From: Roseateles oligotrophus
Lineage (GTDB): Bacteria > Pseudomonadota > Gammaproteobacteria > Burkholderiales > Burkholderiaceae_C
NCBI RefSeq assembly: GCF_014204525.1
Contig: NZ_JACHLP010000006.1
Location: 1-64,000 of the forward strand
DNA length: 64,000 bases
Direction of reading: 5' to 3'
Position numbers and translations under genes: made by a program
Shown: in pieces, positions 53,229 to 64,000 of the stretch
How the letters are laid out: each line of letters starts with the position of its first letter
How positions within the stretch are numbered: the first letter of the stretch is position 1
Notes under the pieces: generated by a model
Database searches by the model: none
Seen by the model: only the letters and a program-made list of their open reading frames with translations
What the model was told of the DNA's origin: nothing

Positions 53229-54364
53229 AGCCCCTGATCGAATTGCATCCCCGCCTGCGGGCCTTGGCCGCCCTCTTGCTGCTGAGCGGCCTGGCCTGGC
53301 CGCTGGCGTCCGCCTTGGCGGGGCCGGGCCATGACCACGAGGAACCCGCCGCCAGCCTGCCCGGCCAGGGGCCGCAGCGCCAGGCCGATGGCGCCGTCTT
53401 TCTGCCCAAGCCGGCCCAGCGCCAGATGGGCTTGCGCACCCAGCCGGTCCATATGGCCGCGCTGCCGCGCAGCGTGGAGTTGAATGCCCGCGTCGTGCTG
53501 GACCCCAATGCCGGCGGCCGGGTGCAAGCCATGGCGGCGGGCCGGCTGGTGGCGGGGCCGCAGGGCTTGCCCAGCCTGGGCCAGGCGGTGCAGAAAGGCC
53601 AGATCCTGGCCTGGCTGGAACCGGCCACCGGGGCGCTGGAGCGCGCCAGCCAGGCCGCCCAGCTGGCCGAGCTGAAGGCCGCGGCCGAGCTGGCGCAAAA
53701 GCGCCTGAAGCGCCTGCGCGAGCTGGCCGACACCGTGCCGCGCAAGGAGATCGAGGCCCTGGAGGCTGAAGCGCAAAGCCTGCAATCGCGCGGCCTCGCC
53801 CTCAGCGGCGGCCTGCAGGCGCGCGAGGCCTTGCGGGCGCCGGCCAGCGGCGTGATCGCCTCCGCCAATGCCTACGCCGGCCAGGTGGTGGAGGCACGCG
53901 AGCTGCTGTTCGAGGTGCTGGACCCGCAGCGCCTGCGCATCGAGGCCCTGGCCTTTGACGCGGCCCTGGCCGCCGATGTGGCCGGCGCCACCCTGGCCCT
54001 GGGCGGTCAGCGCCTGGCGCTGGACTTCGTCGGCGCGGGCCTGAGCCTGCGCGAGCAGGCCCTGCCCCTGGTCTTCAAACCCCGTGCGGGCGAGTCGGCC
54101 CCGCCCCTGCTGCTGGGCCAGACGCTCAAGCTCTGGGTGCAGACGCGCAGCCAGGTCCAGGGCCTGGCCCTGCCCGCGGCCGCCTTGCTGCGCAACCCGG
54201 CCAACCAGGCCATGGTCTGGGTCAAGACGGCGCCGGAGCGCTTCGAGCCCCGGGTGGTGCAGGTGCAGGCCCTGGACGGCGCCTCGGTCGCCGTGACGGC
54301 CGGCCTGCGGGACGGCGACCGGGTGGTGAGCGAGGCCGCCGGCCTGCTCAACCAGATCCGCTGA
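53225..54364 (+). CDS. czcB: RND efflux periplasmic adaptor, CzcB-like
   Basis: A 379-aa membrane-fusion protein. It has a signal segment (residues ~8-35), His-containing GHDHEEP, a barrel-sandwich hybrid split by a helical hairpin (QAAQLAELKAAAELAQKRLKRLRELA), then a beta-barrel and membrane-proximal domain ending GDRVVSEAAGLLNQIR. It links the inner-membrane pump to the outer-membrane channel. Eleven bases separate it from the pump gene. Confidence 0.9.
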   Translation: MKPLIELHPRLRALAALLLLSGLAWPLASALAGPGHDHEEPAASLPGQGPQRQADGAVFLPKPAQRQMGLRTQPVHMAALPRSVELNARVVLDPNAGGRVQAMAAGRLVAGPQGLPSLGQAVQKGQILAWLEPATGALERASQAAQLAELKAAAELAQKRLKRLRELADTVPRKEIEALEAEAQSLQSRGLALSGGLQAREALRAPASGVIASANAYAGQVVEARELLFEVLDPQRLRIEALAFDAALAADVAGATLALGGQRLALDFVGAGLSLREQALPLVFKPRAGESAPPLLLGQTLKLWVQTRSQVQGLALPAAALLRNPANQAMVWVKTAPERFEPRVVQVQALDGASVAVTAGLRDGDRVVSEAAGLLNQIR

Positions 54365-54375
54365 AGGGAGCCGCC

Positions 54376-57519
<3,144 letters not shown>

Positions 57520-57536
57520 GCGTTTGAAGCGTTTGG

Positions 57537-57574
57537 CAAGGGGCGGCCTTGGCAGGCTGCCCCTTGTCGTTTTT
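57537..57574 (+). terminator. Intrinsic terminator after czcA
   Basis: CAAGGGGCGGCC (57537-57548) pairs with GGCTGCCCCTTG (57555-57566) over 12 bp with one wobble, loop TTGGCA, followed by T-rich 57567-57574. Confidence 0.85.
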
Positions 57575-57853
57575 GCGGCACGGTGCTGACAGAACAGCGC
57601 GGCAGCTAAGAGTGGCTAACTCTCAAAATATTGGCATAAGTACCCGACGGCGCAGCGAAAGCCTTTGCTGAATTCGCCAGCTAGTCTCTAAACTAAGCGC
57701 AGCCCCTGAACCCTTGGTGTGCCAGCCCGGCACGGGATCTGCGATGCAAGCTGACGACCGGAAGGAATCGGAGAAGCGGCGAACGCCGCTGGCGTCTTGG
57801 CCCATGCCGTGGGGGTGGCGGCCCTTGCGGCCCAGGCTGCCGATGGACGCTTG
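57575..57853 (+). other. Gene-free stretch before the hybrid kinase
   Basis: Between the czcA terminator and the kinase start I see only a short inverted repeat (AGAGT...ACTCT around 57610-57630) and no confident promoter. The kinase frame is open from a TTG at 57797, so the true start may lie in the last part of this stretch. Confidence 0.4.
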
Positions 57854-60800
57854 ATGGTCTCGCTGCCCCTGCTCGCCCTGCTTGTCCTGGGCTTGTTGCT
57901 GCCCCTGGCGCTACTGGGGCTGTGGCGGCGCCATCGGGACATCTCCGCCAGCAAGCAGCTGCAGCTGGAGCTGGCCCGCTCCATGGGCGTCAGCAAGTCC
58001 TTGCTGGACACCATCCACCGTCATGCCATTGTCTCGGTGGCCGATGCGGCCGGCACTATCATCGACGCCAACGAGGCCTTCAGCCGCATCAGCGGCTACA
58101 GCCGCGAGGAGCTGCTGGGCCGCAACCACCGCATCGTCAACTCCGGCCAGCATCCGCCGGAGTTCTGGCGCGAGCTGTGGGCGGCGATCTCGGTCGGCAA
58201 GTCCTGGCAGGGCGAGATCTGCAACCGCAGCAAGAGCGGTGAGATCTACTGGGTCAACAGCATCATCGCGCCCATCCTGGATGAAAACGGGCGGGTGCAG
58301 CAATACATCTCCATCCGCACCGACGTCACGGCGGCGCGGCGGGCCCGCAGCGATCTGGCCGAGCAGCGTGAGCGCCTGGCTCGCATCATCGACGGCACCC
58401 ATGTCGGCACCTGGGAGTGGAACGAGCAGACCGGCGAGGCGCGCTTCAACGAGCGCTGGGCCAGCATCACCGGCCGCAAGCTGGCCGAGATGGTGCCGCT
58501 GAATTCCCGCACCTGGCTGCGCTACATCCACCCCGACGATATGGTGATGGCCTCCGATATGCTGGCCCGCCATTGCCGGGGCGATACCGAGTTCTTTGAA
58601 TGCGAGCTGCGCCTGCTGCATAGCTCCGGGGCCTGGATCTGGTGCCTGATGCGGGGCAAGCTGTACGAGCGGGACGCCGCTGCCGCGCCGCGCTGGATCG
58701 CCGGCACGCTGATGGACATCAATGCCCGCAAGCGCAGCGAGGAAGAGCTGCTGCGCAAGCAGGCGGCCCTGGACCGCTCGGAGCTGCTGGCCGGCCTCGG
58801 CGGCTGGGAGTACGACCTGCAGACGCGCGAGCTGATCTGGTCAGAGCAGACTTGCCGTTTGCACGATATTCCGCCCGGCACGCCGGTGACGATGGAGCAG
58901 GCCCTGTCCTACTTCTCGGCCGAGGACAGGGCGCGGCTGCAGCAGGCGATGGAGAAGGCCAAGGACCCCAGCGAGTCCTGGGATATGGAGCTGGCGCTGC
59001 ACACCGATCTGGGCCGCTTTCTGTGGGTGCGTTCGGTGGGCGAGGCCTCCTTCGACGACAACGGCGCCATGCGCATCGTCGGCACCTACCAGGACATCAG
59101 CGCGCAGCGCGAGCTGGAGGTGCAAAGCAAGCGCAACCACCAGGTCTTGCTGAGCGTGATGGAGAGCCTGCCCTGCGCGCTGAGCGTGTTCGACAGCGAG
59201 CTCAATCTGCGCGCCTACAACCGCAAATTCGTCGAGATGTTCGAGTTCCCGGCGGCGCTGTTCGAGGAGATGCCGCCGCGCTTCGAGTCCTTCATCCGCT
59301 ACAACGCCAGCCTGGGCGACTATGGCGAGGGCGAGGCGATGGAGAGCCATATCCAGGCCCTGATCCAGCGCGGCCTCAACCCCCGGCCGCATCATTTCGA
59401 GCAGCATCAGCGCAGCGGCAAGGTGATCGAGGTGCGCGGCGCGCCCATGCTGGGCGGCGGCTTTGTCAGCACCTATTACGACATCAGCGAGGCCAAGCGC
59501 CTGGCCGAGGAGCAGCGCCGCAGCAACGAGCTTTTGCGGGTGGTGCTGGACAGCCTGCCTTGCGGCCTGACCTTTGTCGACGCCGACTTCCGCCTGGCCC
59601 TGCACAACCGCATGTTCATGGACCTCTACGGCCTGCACGAGGGCGAGGTGCAGGACAAGATCTCGCCGATCGAAGAGGTCTTGCGCCTGATCTGGACGCG
59701 CGGCGAGAACGGCACACTGGACCTGGAAGTGGCGATGAAGCACAGCATGGATGTGGCCCGCGCCAGCATGCTGGCGCCGCACCAATGGGAGCGCGAGCGG
59801 CCCGACGGCCTGGTGATGGAGATGCGCAGCAAGCCGGTGCCCAGCGGCGGCTTTGTCACCACCTATACCGATATCGGCGTGCGCAAGCGGGCGGAGGCCG
59901 AGGTGCGCCGGGCCGAGGCCTTGCTGCGCGGCTCCATCGACGCGGTCAACGAGGCCTTTGTGCTGTTCGACCCGCAGGACCGCCTGGTGTTCTGCAACGA
60001 GAAATACCGCCAGGTCTATGCGATCTCGGCCGATCTGATCGTGCCGGGGGCGCGCTTCGAGGACATCATCCGCGTCGGCGCCTCGCGCGGCCAGTTCGAC
60101 GAGGCTGTCGGCCGCGAGGAGGCCTGGGTGCAGGAGCGCCTGCAAGCGCACCAGCGCGGCGAGACCCAGCTGGTGCAGAAACTGGGCAATGGGCGCTGGA
60201 ACCGGGTGATCGAACGCCGCATGGACGACGGCCATATCGTCGGCTTCCGCATCGACATCACCGAGATGATGGAGGCCATGGAAGCGGCGGAGGAGGCGGC
60301 GCGCTCCAAGGGCCAGTTCCTGGCCAATATGAGCCACGAGATCCGCACGCCCATGAATGCCATCCTGGGCCTGCTGCGCCTGCTGCAGAAAACCGAGCTG
60401 ACGCCGCGCCAGCAGGACTACGCCAGCAAGACCGAGGGCGCGGCGCGCTCCCTGCTGGGCTTGCTGAACGACATCCTGGACTTCTCCAAGGTCGAGGCCG
60501 GCAAGATGGCGCTGGACCTGCAGCCCTTCCGGGTCGACCAGCTCTTCCGCGATCTCTCCGTCATCCTGTCGGCCAATGTGGGGCCGAAGAATGTGGACAT
60601 CCTGTTCGATCTGGACCCCGCGCTGCCACCCCTGCTGGTGGCCGACTCCATGCGCTTGCAGCAGGTCCTGATCAATCTGGGCGGCAATGCCAGCAAGTTC
60701 ACCCAGGCGGGCCAGGTGGTGCTGGCCCTGCGCCTGGCGCGGCCGCTGCAGCCGGGCGACCGGGTGGCGGAGCTGGAATTCTCGGTCAGCGACTCCGGCA

Positions 60801-62539
60801 TCGGCATCGCGCCCGAGCACCAGGAAAAAATCTTCACCGGCTTCTCCCAGGCCGAGGCCTCCACCACCCGCCGCTACGGCGGCACCGGCCTGGGTCTGGC
60901 CATCAGCCAGCGCCTGGTGCATCTGATGGGCGGCAGCCTGCAGCTGGACAGCGAGCTGGGCCGCGGCAGCCGCTTCTACTTCACACTCAGCCTGGGCCTG
61001 GACGCCCCCGCCCAGGCCGGCGATGCCCGCCTGGTGCAGGCCTTGCTGCCGGCCTTGCGCACCTTGGTGGTGGATGACAACCCGGCGGCGCGCGAACTGC
61101 TGGGCCATTGCGGCCAGGCCCTGGGCCTGCGGATGGAGCCGGTGGACTCGGGCGAGCAGGCCTTGCTTCGCTTGCAAGAGCGTGCCGCCCAAGGCGAGGC
61201 CTATGAGCTGCTGCTGGTCGATTGGCGCATGGGCTCGGGCATGGATGGTTTCGAGCTGGTCCAGCGTCTGCGCGGCCTGGCGCCCGGCCTGCCCCAGCCC
61301 CACATCATCATGGTGACGGCACAGGGGCGCGAAGAGTTGCTGCGTCGCAGCGAGGCCGAGCAGGGCTTGCTCGACGGCTATCTGGTCAAGCCGGTCACGC
61401 CGCAGATGCTGCTGGACGCGGTGCAGGAGGCGCGCCGCACCGGGCAGGGCGGCGCCGCTTCGGTCGCGCTGCAGCCCGGTGCCGGCAAGCCCTTGCACAA
61501 GCTGCGCATCCTGGTGGTGGAAGATAACCTCAACAACCAGCAGGTCGCCCAGGAGTTGCTGGAGGACGCCGGCGCCACGGTGCAGCTGGCCGGCAACGGC
61601 CAGGTGGCGGTTGACATCCTGCGCGCCAGCCCCGAAGCTTTTGATCTGGTGCTGATGGATGTGCAAATGCCGGTGATGGACGGTTACAGTGCAAGCCGGG
61701 CCATCCGGCAAGAGCTGCGGCTGGCCCAGCTTCCTATCATTGCCATGACCGCCAATGTGATGGCCTCGGACCGGGATGAATGCCTGGCCGCGGGCATGAA
61801 CGAACATGTGGGGAAACCGTTTGACATGGATAAATTGGTGGACGTGATATTGCACAGCCAGGAGCGTCCCGAGCCGGCAGTCCAGGAGCGCCGTTTTGCC
61901 ACGCTGGCGGTGCCTGAGGACTTGCAAGCCAGGGCCTTGGCACAGGGTTTTGATGCCCAGTCCGCCATGGACCGCTTCATGGGCAAGGCCGAGCTGTTCC
62001 AGCGCATGGCCCAGTCCTTTGCGAAATCTGCCCTGGAACTGCCCCAGCAGTTGAGCGTCAAGATGGCGGCCCATGAGCTCGACGAGGCGGTGCTGCTGGC
62101 GCATAGCTTCAAGGGCTTGGCCGCTACGCTGGGCGCGCAGCGCCTGGCCGAGCTGGGCGCCGAGGGCGAGGCCACACTCAAGCGCGGCGAAACGCTGGGC
62201 GCCGACTGGCTGGCCGCGCTGGAACAGCAGCTCGTGCCCGCCTGTGCCGCGCTGCTGCAGCTGGCGCAGGCGCTGATGGCGCTCAAGTCCGGTGACAGGC
62301 CCAAGGCCACCGCCGCCGGCCTTGGCGACGCGGCCGAGTTCAAGGCCGCGATGGCGAGCTTGCTGACGCTGTTGCAGGACTGGGATATGGGGGCCACCGA
62401 GGCCTTCAGCGCCTTGCGCGAGCGGCATGCCGAGCGGCTTCAGCCCGAAATGCCGGCCATCGAGCAGGCGATCTCCATTCTCAACTTCGAGCAGGCGCTC
62501 GGCTTGTGCCGGGCCTGCCTGGCGCGGGTATCCGCATGA
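57854..62539 (+). CDS. Multi-PAS hybrid histidine kinase with two receivers and Hpt
   Basis: A 1561-aa protein. One N-terminal membrane helix (SLPLLALLVLGLLLPLALLGLW) is followed by six PAS domains (the first starts near residue 50, FSRISGYSREELLG; the last three are of the PAS_7 type, e.g. VLDSLPCGLTFVDAD). HisKA has His828 (MSHEIRTPMNAILG), then an HATPase, receiver 1 with Asp1123 (LLVDWRMGSG), receiver 2 with Asp1269 (VLMDVQMPVMDG) and a C-terminal Hpt with His1417 (AHSFKGLAATLG). It can run a complete phosphorelay in one chain. ATG 57854 is chosen although no strong ribosome-binding site is visible; TTG 57797 and GTG 57809 are alternatives. Its stop overlaps the diguanylate cyclase ATG. 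Confidence 0.9.
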   Translation: MVSLPLLALLVLGLLLPLALLGLWRRHRDISASKQLQLELARSMGVSKSLLDTIHRHAIVSVADAAGTIIDANEAFSRISGYSREELLGRNHRIVNSGQHPPEFWRELWAAISVGKSWQGEICNRSKSGEIYWVNSIIAPILDENGRVQQYISIRTDVTAARRARSDLAEQRERLARIIDGTHVGTWEWNEQTGEARFNERWASITGRKLAEMVPLNSRTWLRYIHPDDMVMASDMLARHCRGDTEFFECELRLLHSSGAWIWCLMRGKLYERDAAAAPRWIAGTLMDINARKRSEEELLRKQAALDRSELLAGLGGWEYDLQTRELIWSEQTCRLHDIPPGTPVTMEQALSYFSAEDRARLQQAMEKAKDPSESWDMELALHTDLGRFLWVRSVGEASFDDNGAMRIVGTYQDISAQRELEVQSKRNHQVLLSVMESLPCALSVFDSELNLRAYNRKFVEMFEFPAALFEEMPPRFESFIRYNASLGDYGEGEAMESHIQALIQRGLNPRPHHFEQHQRSGKVIEVRGAPMLGGGFVSTYYDISEAKRLAEEQRRSNELLRVVLDSLPCGLTFVDADFRLALHNRMFMDLYGLHEGEVQDKISPIEEVLRLIWTRGENGTLDLEVAMKHSMDVARASMLAPHQWERERPDGLVMEMRSKPVPSGGFVTTYTDIGVRKRAEAEVRRAEALLRGSIDAVNEAFVLFDPQDRLVFCNEKYRQVYAISADLIVPGARFEDIIRVGASRGQFDEAVGREEAWVQERLQAHQRGETQLVQKLGNGRWNRVIERRMDDGHIVGFRIDITEMMEAMEAAEEAARSKGQFLANMSHEIRTPMNAILGLLRLLQKTELTPRQQDYASKTEGAARSLLGLLNDILDFSKVEAGKMALDLQPFRVDQLFRDLSVILSANVGPKNVDILFDLDPALPPLLVADSMRLQQVLINLGGNASKFTQAGQVVLALRLARPLQPGDRVAELEFSVSDSGIGIAPEHQEKIFTGFSQAEASTTRRYGGTGLGLAISQRLVHLMGGSLQLDSELGRGSRFYFTLSLGLDAPAQAGDARLVQALLPALRTLVVDDNPAARELLGHCGQALGLRMEPVDSGEQALLRLQERAAQGEAYELLLVDWRMGSGMDGFELVQRLRGLAPGLPQPHIIMVTAQGREELLRRSEAEQGLLDGYLVKPVTPQMLLDAVQEARRTGQGGAASVALQPGAGKPLHKLRILVVEDNLNNQQVAQELLEDAGATVQLAGNGQVAVDILRASPEAFDLVLMDVQMPVMDGYSASRAIRQELRLAQLPIIAMTANVMASDRDECLAAGMNEHVGKPFDMDKLVDVILHSQERPEPAVQERRFATLAVPEDLQARALAQGFDAQSAMDRFMGKAELFQRMAQSFAKSALELPQQLSVKMAAHELDEAVLLAHSFKGLAATLGAQRLAELGAEGEATLKRGETLGADWLAALEQQLVPACAALLQLAQALMALKSGDRPKATAAGLGDAAEFKAAMASLLTLLQDWDMGATEAFSALRERHAERLQPEMPAIEQAISILNFEQALGLCRACLARVSA

Positions 62540-63501
62540 TGATGAATTCAAGCTACCGACCCTCTGGCGGCCCCGATCTGAGCCTGCTGGGCCCGCCCAA
62601 GCGGCGCTCGCGCCTGCTGATCGTGGACGACCAGCCCATCAATATCCAGGTGCTCTACCAGGTCTTCGCCTCGGAGTACCAGGTGATGGTGGCGACCTCC
62701 GGCCCGCAGGCCCTGGAGATGTGCCGGGACAAGAGCCCCGACCTGGTCCTGCTGGACGTGCAGATGCCGGGCATGAATGGCTACGAGGTCTGCCGCCAGA
62801 TCAAGGCCGACGCCAATCTGCGCGATCTGCCGGTGATTTTTGTCACCGTGCACAGCGATGCCAAGGAAGAGACCTTTGGCCTGGAGCTGGGGGCGGTGGA
62901 CTATATCGCCAAGCCCTTCAATCCGGCCGTGGTGCGGGCGCGGGTCAAGGCCCATCTGCAGCTCAAGCTGCAGGGCGATCTGCTGCGCCACCTGTCCTTC
63001 ATCGATGGCCTGACCGGCGTCTACAACCGGCGCTATTTCGACGAGTGCTGCGAGCAGGAGTTCCAGCGCGCTCTGCGCAATGCCAACGAGATCGGCCTGC
63101 TGATCATCGATGTCGATTTCTTCAAGCGCTACAACGACCACTACGGCCATCTGGCCGGCGACGAGGCCTTGCGCCAGGTGGCGGCGATCCTGAATATGCA
63201 GCTGAAGCGCCCGGGCGATTTCGTCAGCCGTTTTGGCGGCGAGGAGTTTGCCTGTGTGCTGCCCGAGACCGATCTGGAGGGCGCGCGCGGCCTGGCCCAG
63301 GAGGTGCTGGACGCCGTGCGCATGGCCCATATCGCCCATGCCAGCTCCGATGTCGGCCCCTTTCTGACCATCAGCGTGGGCTGTGCCGTGATGCGGCCGC
63401 AAAGCGGGCGGGCGGCGGCCGAGCTGATCAGCGCGGCCGACGAGCAGCTCTATCTGGCCAAGTCCAAGGGCCGCGGCTGCGTCAGCTGCGTGCAGCTCTG
63501 A
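62536..63501 (+). CDS. Response regulator with GGDEF output (diguanylate cyclase)
   Basis: A 321-aa protein. The receiver domain has Asp74 (LVLLDVQMPGMNGYE) and Lys in AKPFNP. The GGDEF domain has the active-site GGEEF at residues 234-238 and the metal-binding DVDFFKRYND. It probably makes cyclic di-GMP when phosphorylated by the hybrid kinase whose gene it overlaps by four bases (ATGA). An inhibitory-site RxxD is not evident five residues before GGEEF. ATGs at 62536, 62539 and 62542 lie close together; coupling favours 62536. Confidence 0.92.
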   Translation: MMMNSSYRPSGGPDLSLLGPPKRRSRLLIVDDQPINIQVLYQVFASEYQVMVATSGPQALEMCRDKSPDLVLLDVQMPGMNGYEVCRQIKADANLRDLPVIFVTVHSDAKEETFGLELGAVDYIAKPFNPAVVRARVKAHLQLKLQGDLLRHLSFIDGLTGVYNRRYFDECCEQEFQRALRNANEIGLLIIDVDFFKRYNDHYGHLAGDEALRQVAAILNMQLKRPGDFVSRFGGEEFACVLPETDLEGARGLAQEVLDAVRMAHIAHASSDVGPFLTISVGCAVMRPQSGRAAAELISAADEQLYLAKSKGRGCVSCVQL

Positions 63502-63525
63502 CGGGCCGAGCGCCGAGCGAGGGGC

Positions 63526-64000
63526 TCACATCTCCACGCCGGGTTCGGCCACCAGCAGGCCGCGGCCGGCGTGCTTGGCCTCGTAGAGGGCGATCTCGGC
63601 GCGGCGCATCAAATCGTCCACGCTGCGGTCTCCGTGGCGCAGCTTGGCCCAGCCGGCGCTGAAGTTCAGCCCAAAACCTAACTCGTTCCTGGCGCGTGCC
63701 GCCAGCGCCGTGCGCAGGCGCTGGTCCAGGGCTTGCGGGCCCAGGGCCTCGCAGCGCGCCATCAGCACGCCGAACTCCTCGCCGCCGACCCGGCCGGCCA
63801 GATCGCCCAAGCGCATCTGCGCCTGCAGGCAGCTGCCAAACAAGGCCAGCGCGCGGTCGCCGCCTTCGGTGCCGTGCAGGGCGTTGATTTCCTTCAGGCG
63901 GTCGATGTCCAGCACCATCAGGGCCAGCGGCTCCTGGTGGCGGCGGGCCATGGAGATCATGTCCACCGAGCGCGCCAGAAAGGCGCGGGCGTCGATCAGG
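63526..64000 (-). CDS. GGDEF diguanylate cyclase, C-terminal part (cut by window edge)
   Basis: The C-terminal 157 residues of a protein that runs off the right edge of the window. The segment begins LIDARAFLARSVDMI and contains LMVLDIDRLKEIN, RVGGEEFGVLM (active-site GGEEF) and DDLMRRAEIALYEAKHAGR, a complete GGDEF domain core. The stop is 24 bases from the stop of the opposite-strand REC-GGDEF gene, so two cyclase genes converge here. The N-terminal sensory part is outside the window. Confidence 0.9.
   Translation of the reverse strand, partial: LIDARAFLARSVDMISMARRHQEPLALMVLDIDRLKEINALHGTEGGDRALALFGSCLQAQMRLGDLAGRVGGEEFGVLMARCEALGPQALDQRLRTALAARARNELGFGLNFSAGWAKLRHGDRSVDDLMRRAEIALYEAKHAGRGLLVAEPGVEM

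Noticed and set aside
58841-62551. A 1236-residue open frame on the minus strand opposite the hybrid kinase
   Set aside because: Same shadow effect; the plus-strand frame has all kinase, receiver and Hpt motifs in order.

Overview
The window is GC-rich bacterial chromosome. Gene order and protein sequences point to a betaproteobacterium of the order Burkholderiales, most plausibly the Roseateles/Paucibacter/Rubrivivax/Leptothrix neighbourhood. The clues are a tuf-rpsJ-S10-spc-alpha ribosomal block, an alanine/arginine-rich S3 tail, a PEP-CTERM protein, and abundant PAS/GGDEF and TonB proteins. The genus is an inference; no rRNA gene is present to settle it.

Bases 1-15918 hold the end of tuf and an almost complete run of ribosomal genes: rpsJ | rplC-D-W-B rpsS rplV rpsC rplP rpmC rpsQ | peroxiredoxin | rplN-X-E rpsN rpsH rplF-R rpsE rpmD rplO secY infA rpmJ rpsM rpsK | rpsD rpoA rplQ. 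The order is canonical, but the block is split into separate transcription units. A strong intrinsic terminator and a new promoter lie between rpsJ and rplC. A terminator and a peroxiredoxin gene lie between rpsQ and rplN. A promoter-like sequence and a hairpin precede rpsD. A terminator closes the block after rplQ, followed by dsbD and two identical initiator tRNA genes.

Bases 18550-23540 encode a four-gene sensory operon: a membrane-anchored NMT1-type binding protein, a HAMP histidine kinase, a single-domain response regulator and a REC-PAS-kinase-REC hybrid. No permease or ATPase accompanies the binding protein, so it probably supplies the input signal.

Bases 23557-43412 form the most interesting part: a large locus for capture and breakdown of alpha-linked N-acetylgalactosamine (GalNAc). 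On the minus strand are a secreted GH31 enzyme with F5/8C and NPCBM carbohydrate-binding modules, a TonB-dependent receptor, a DUF5077/DUF3472 exported protein, a PEP-CTERM protein and a Tat-exported GH109 enzyme. Divergently, on the plus strand, are an AraFGH-type ABC transporter, AgaS isomerase/deaminase, a ROK kinase (AgaK-like), KbaZ/AgaZ, the DeoR-type repressor AgaR and the deacetylase AgaA/NagA. Together they imply this route: polymer or glycoprotein, outer-membrane import, periplasmic release of GalNAc, ABC uptake, phosphorylation, deacetylation, deamination/isomerisation to tagatose-6-P. The final kinase and catalytic aldolase are not in the window. Two direct copies of a palindromic CACAGAGA-rich repeat bracket the transporter-to-repressor block. 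Candidate AgaR operators (CTTTCGTT type) lie in the divergent promoter region.

Bases 43413-45670 look like a foreign insert of lower GC, carrying an unknown 203-aa protein and a DUF3800 protein. Bases 45685-50784 (minus) form a copper-handling cluster: CusF-like, DUF411, cupredoxin, multicopper oxidase, TolC-type lipoprotein, His-rich protein and Cys/His-rich protein. Bases 50856-57519 (plus) form a divergent CzcI-CzcC-unknown-CzcB-CzcA heavy-metal efflux operon. The window ends with a 1561-aa six-PAS hybrid kinase with a C-terminal Hpt, a REC-GGDEF diguanylate cyclase, and the start-truncated remainder of a second GGDEF gene on the opposite strand.
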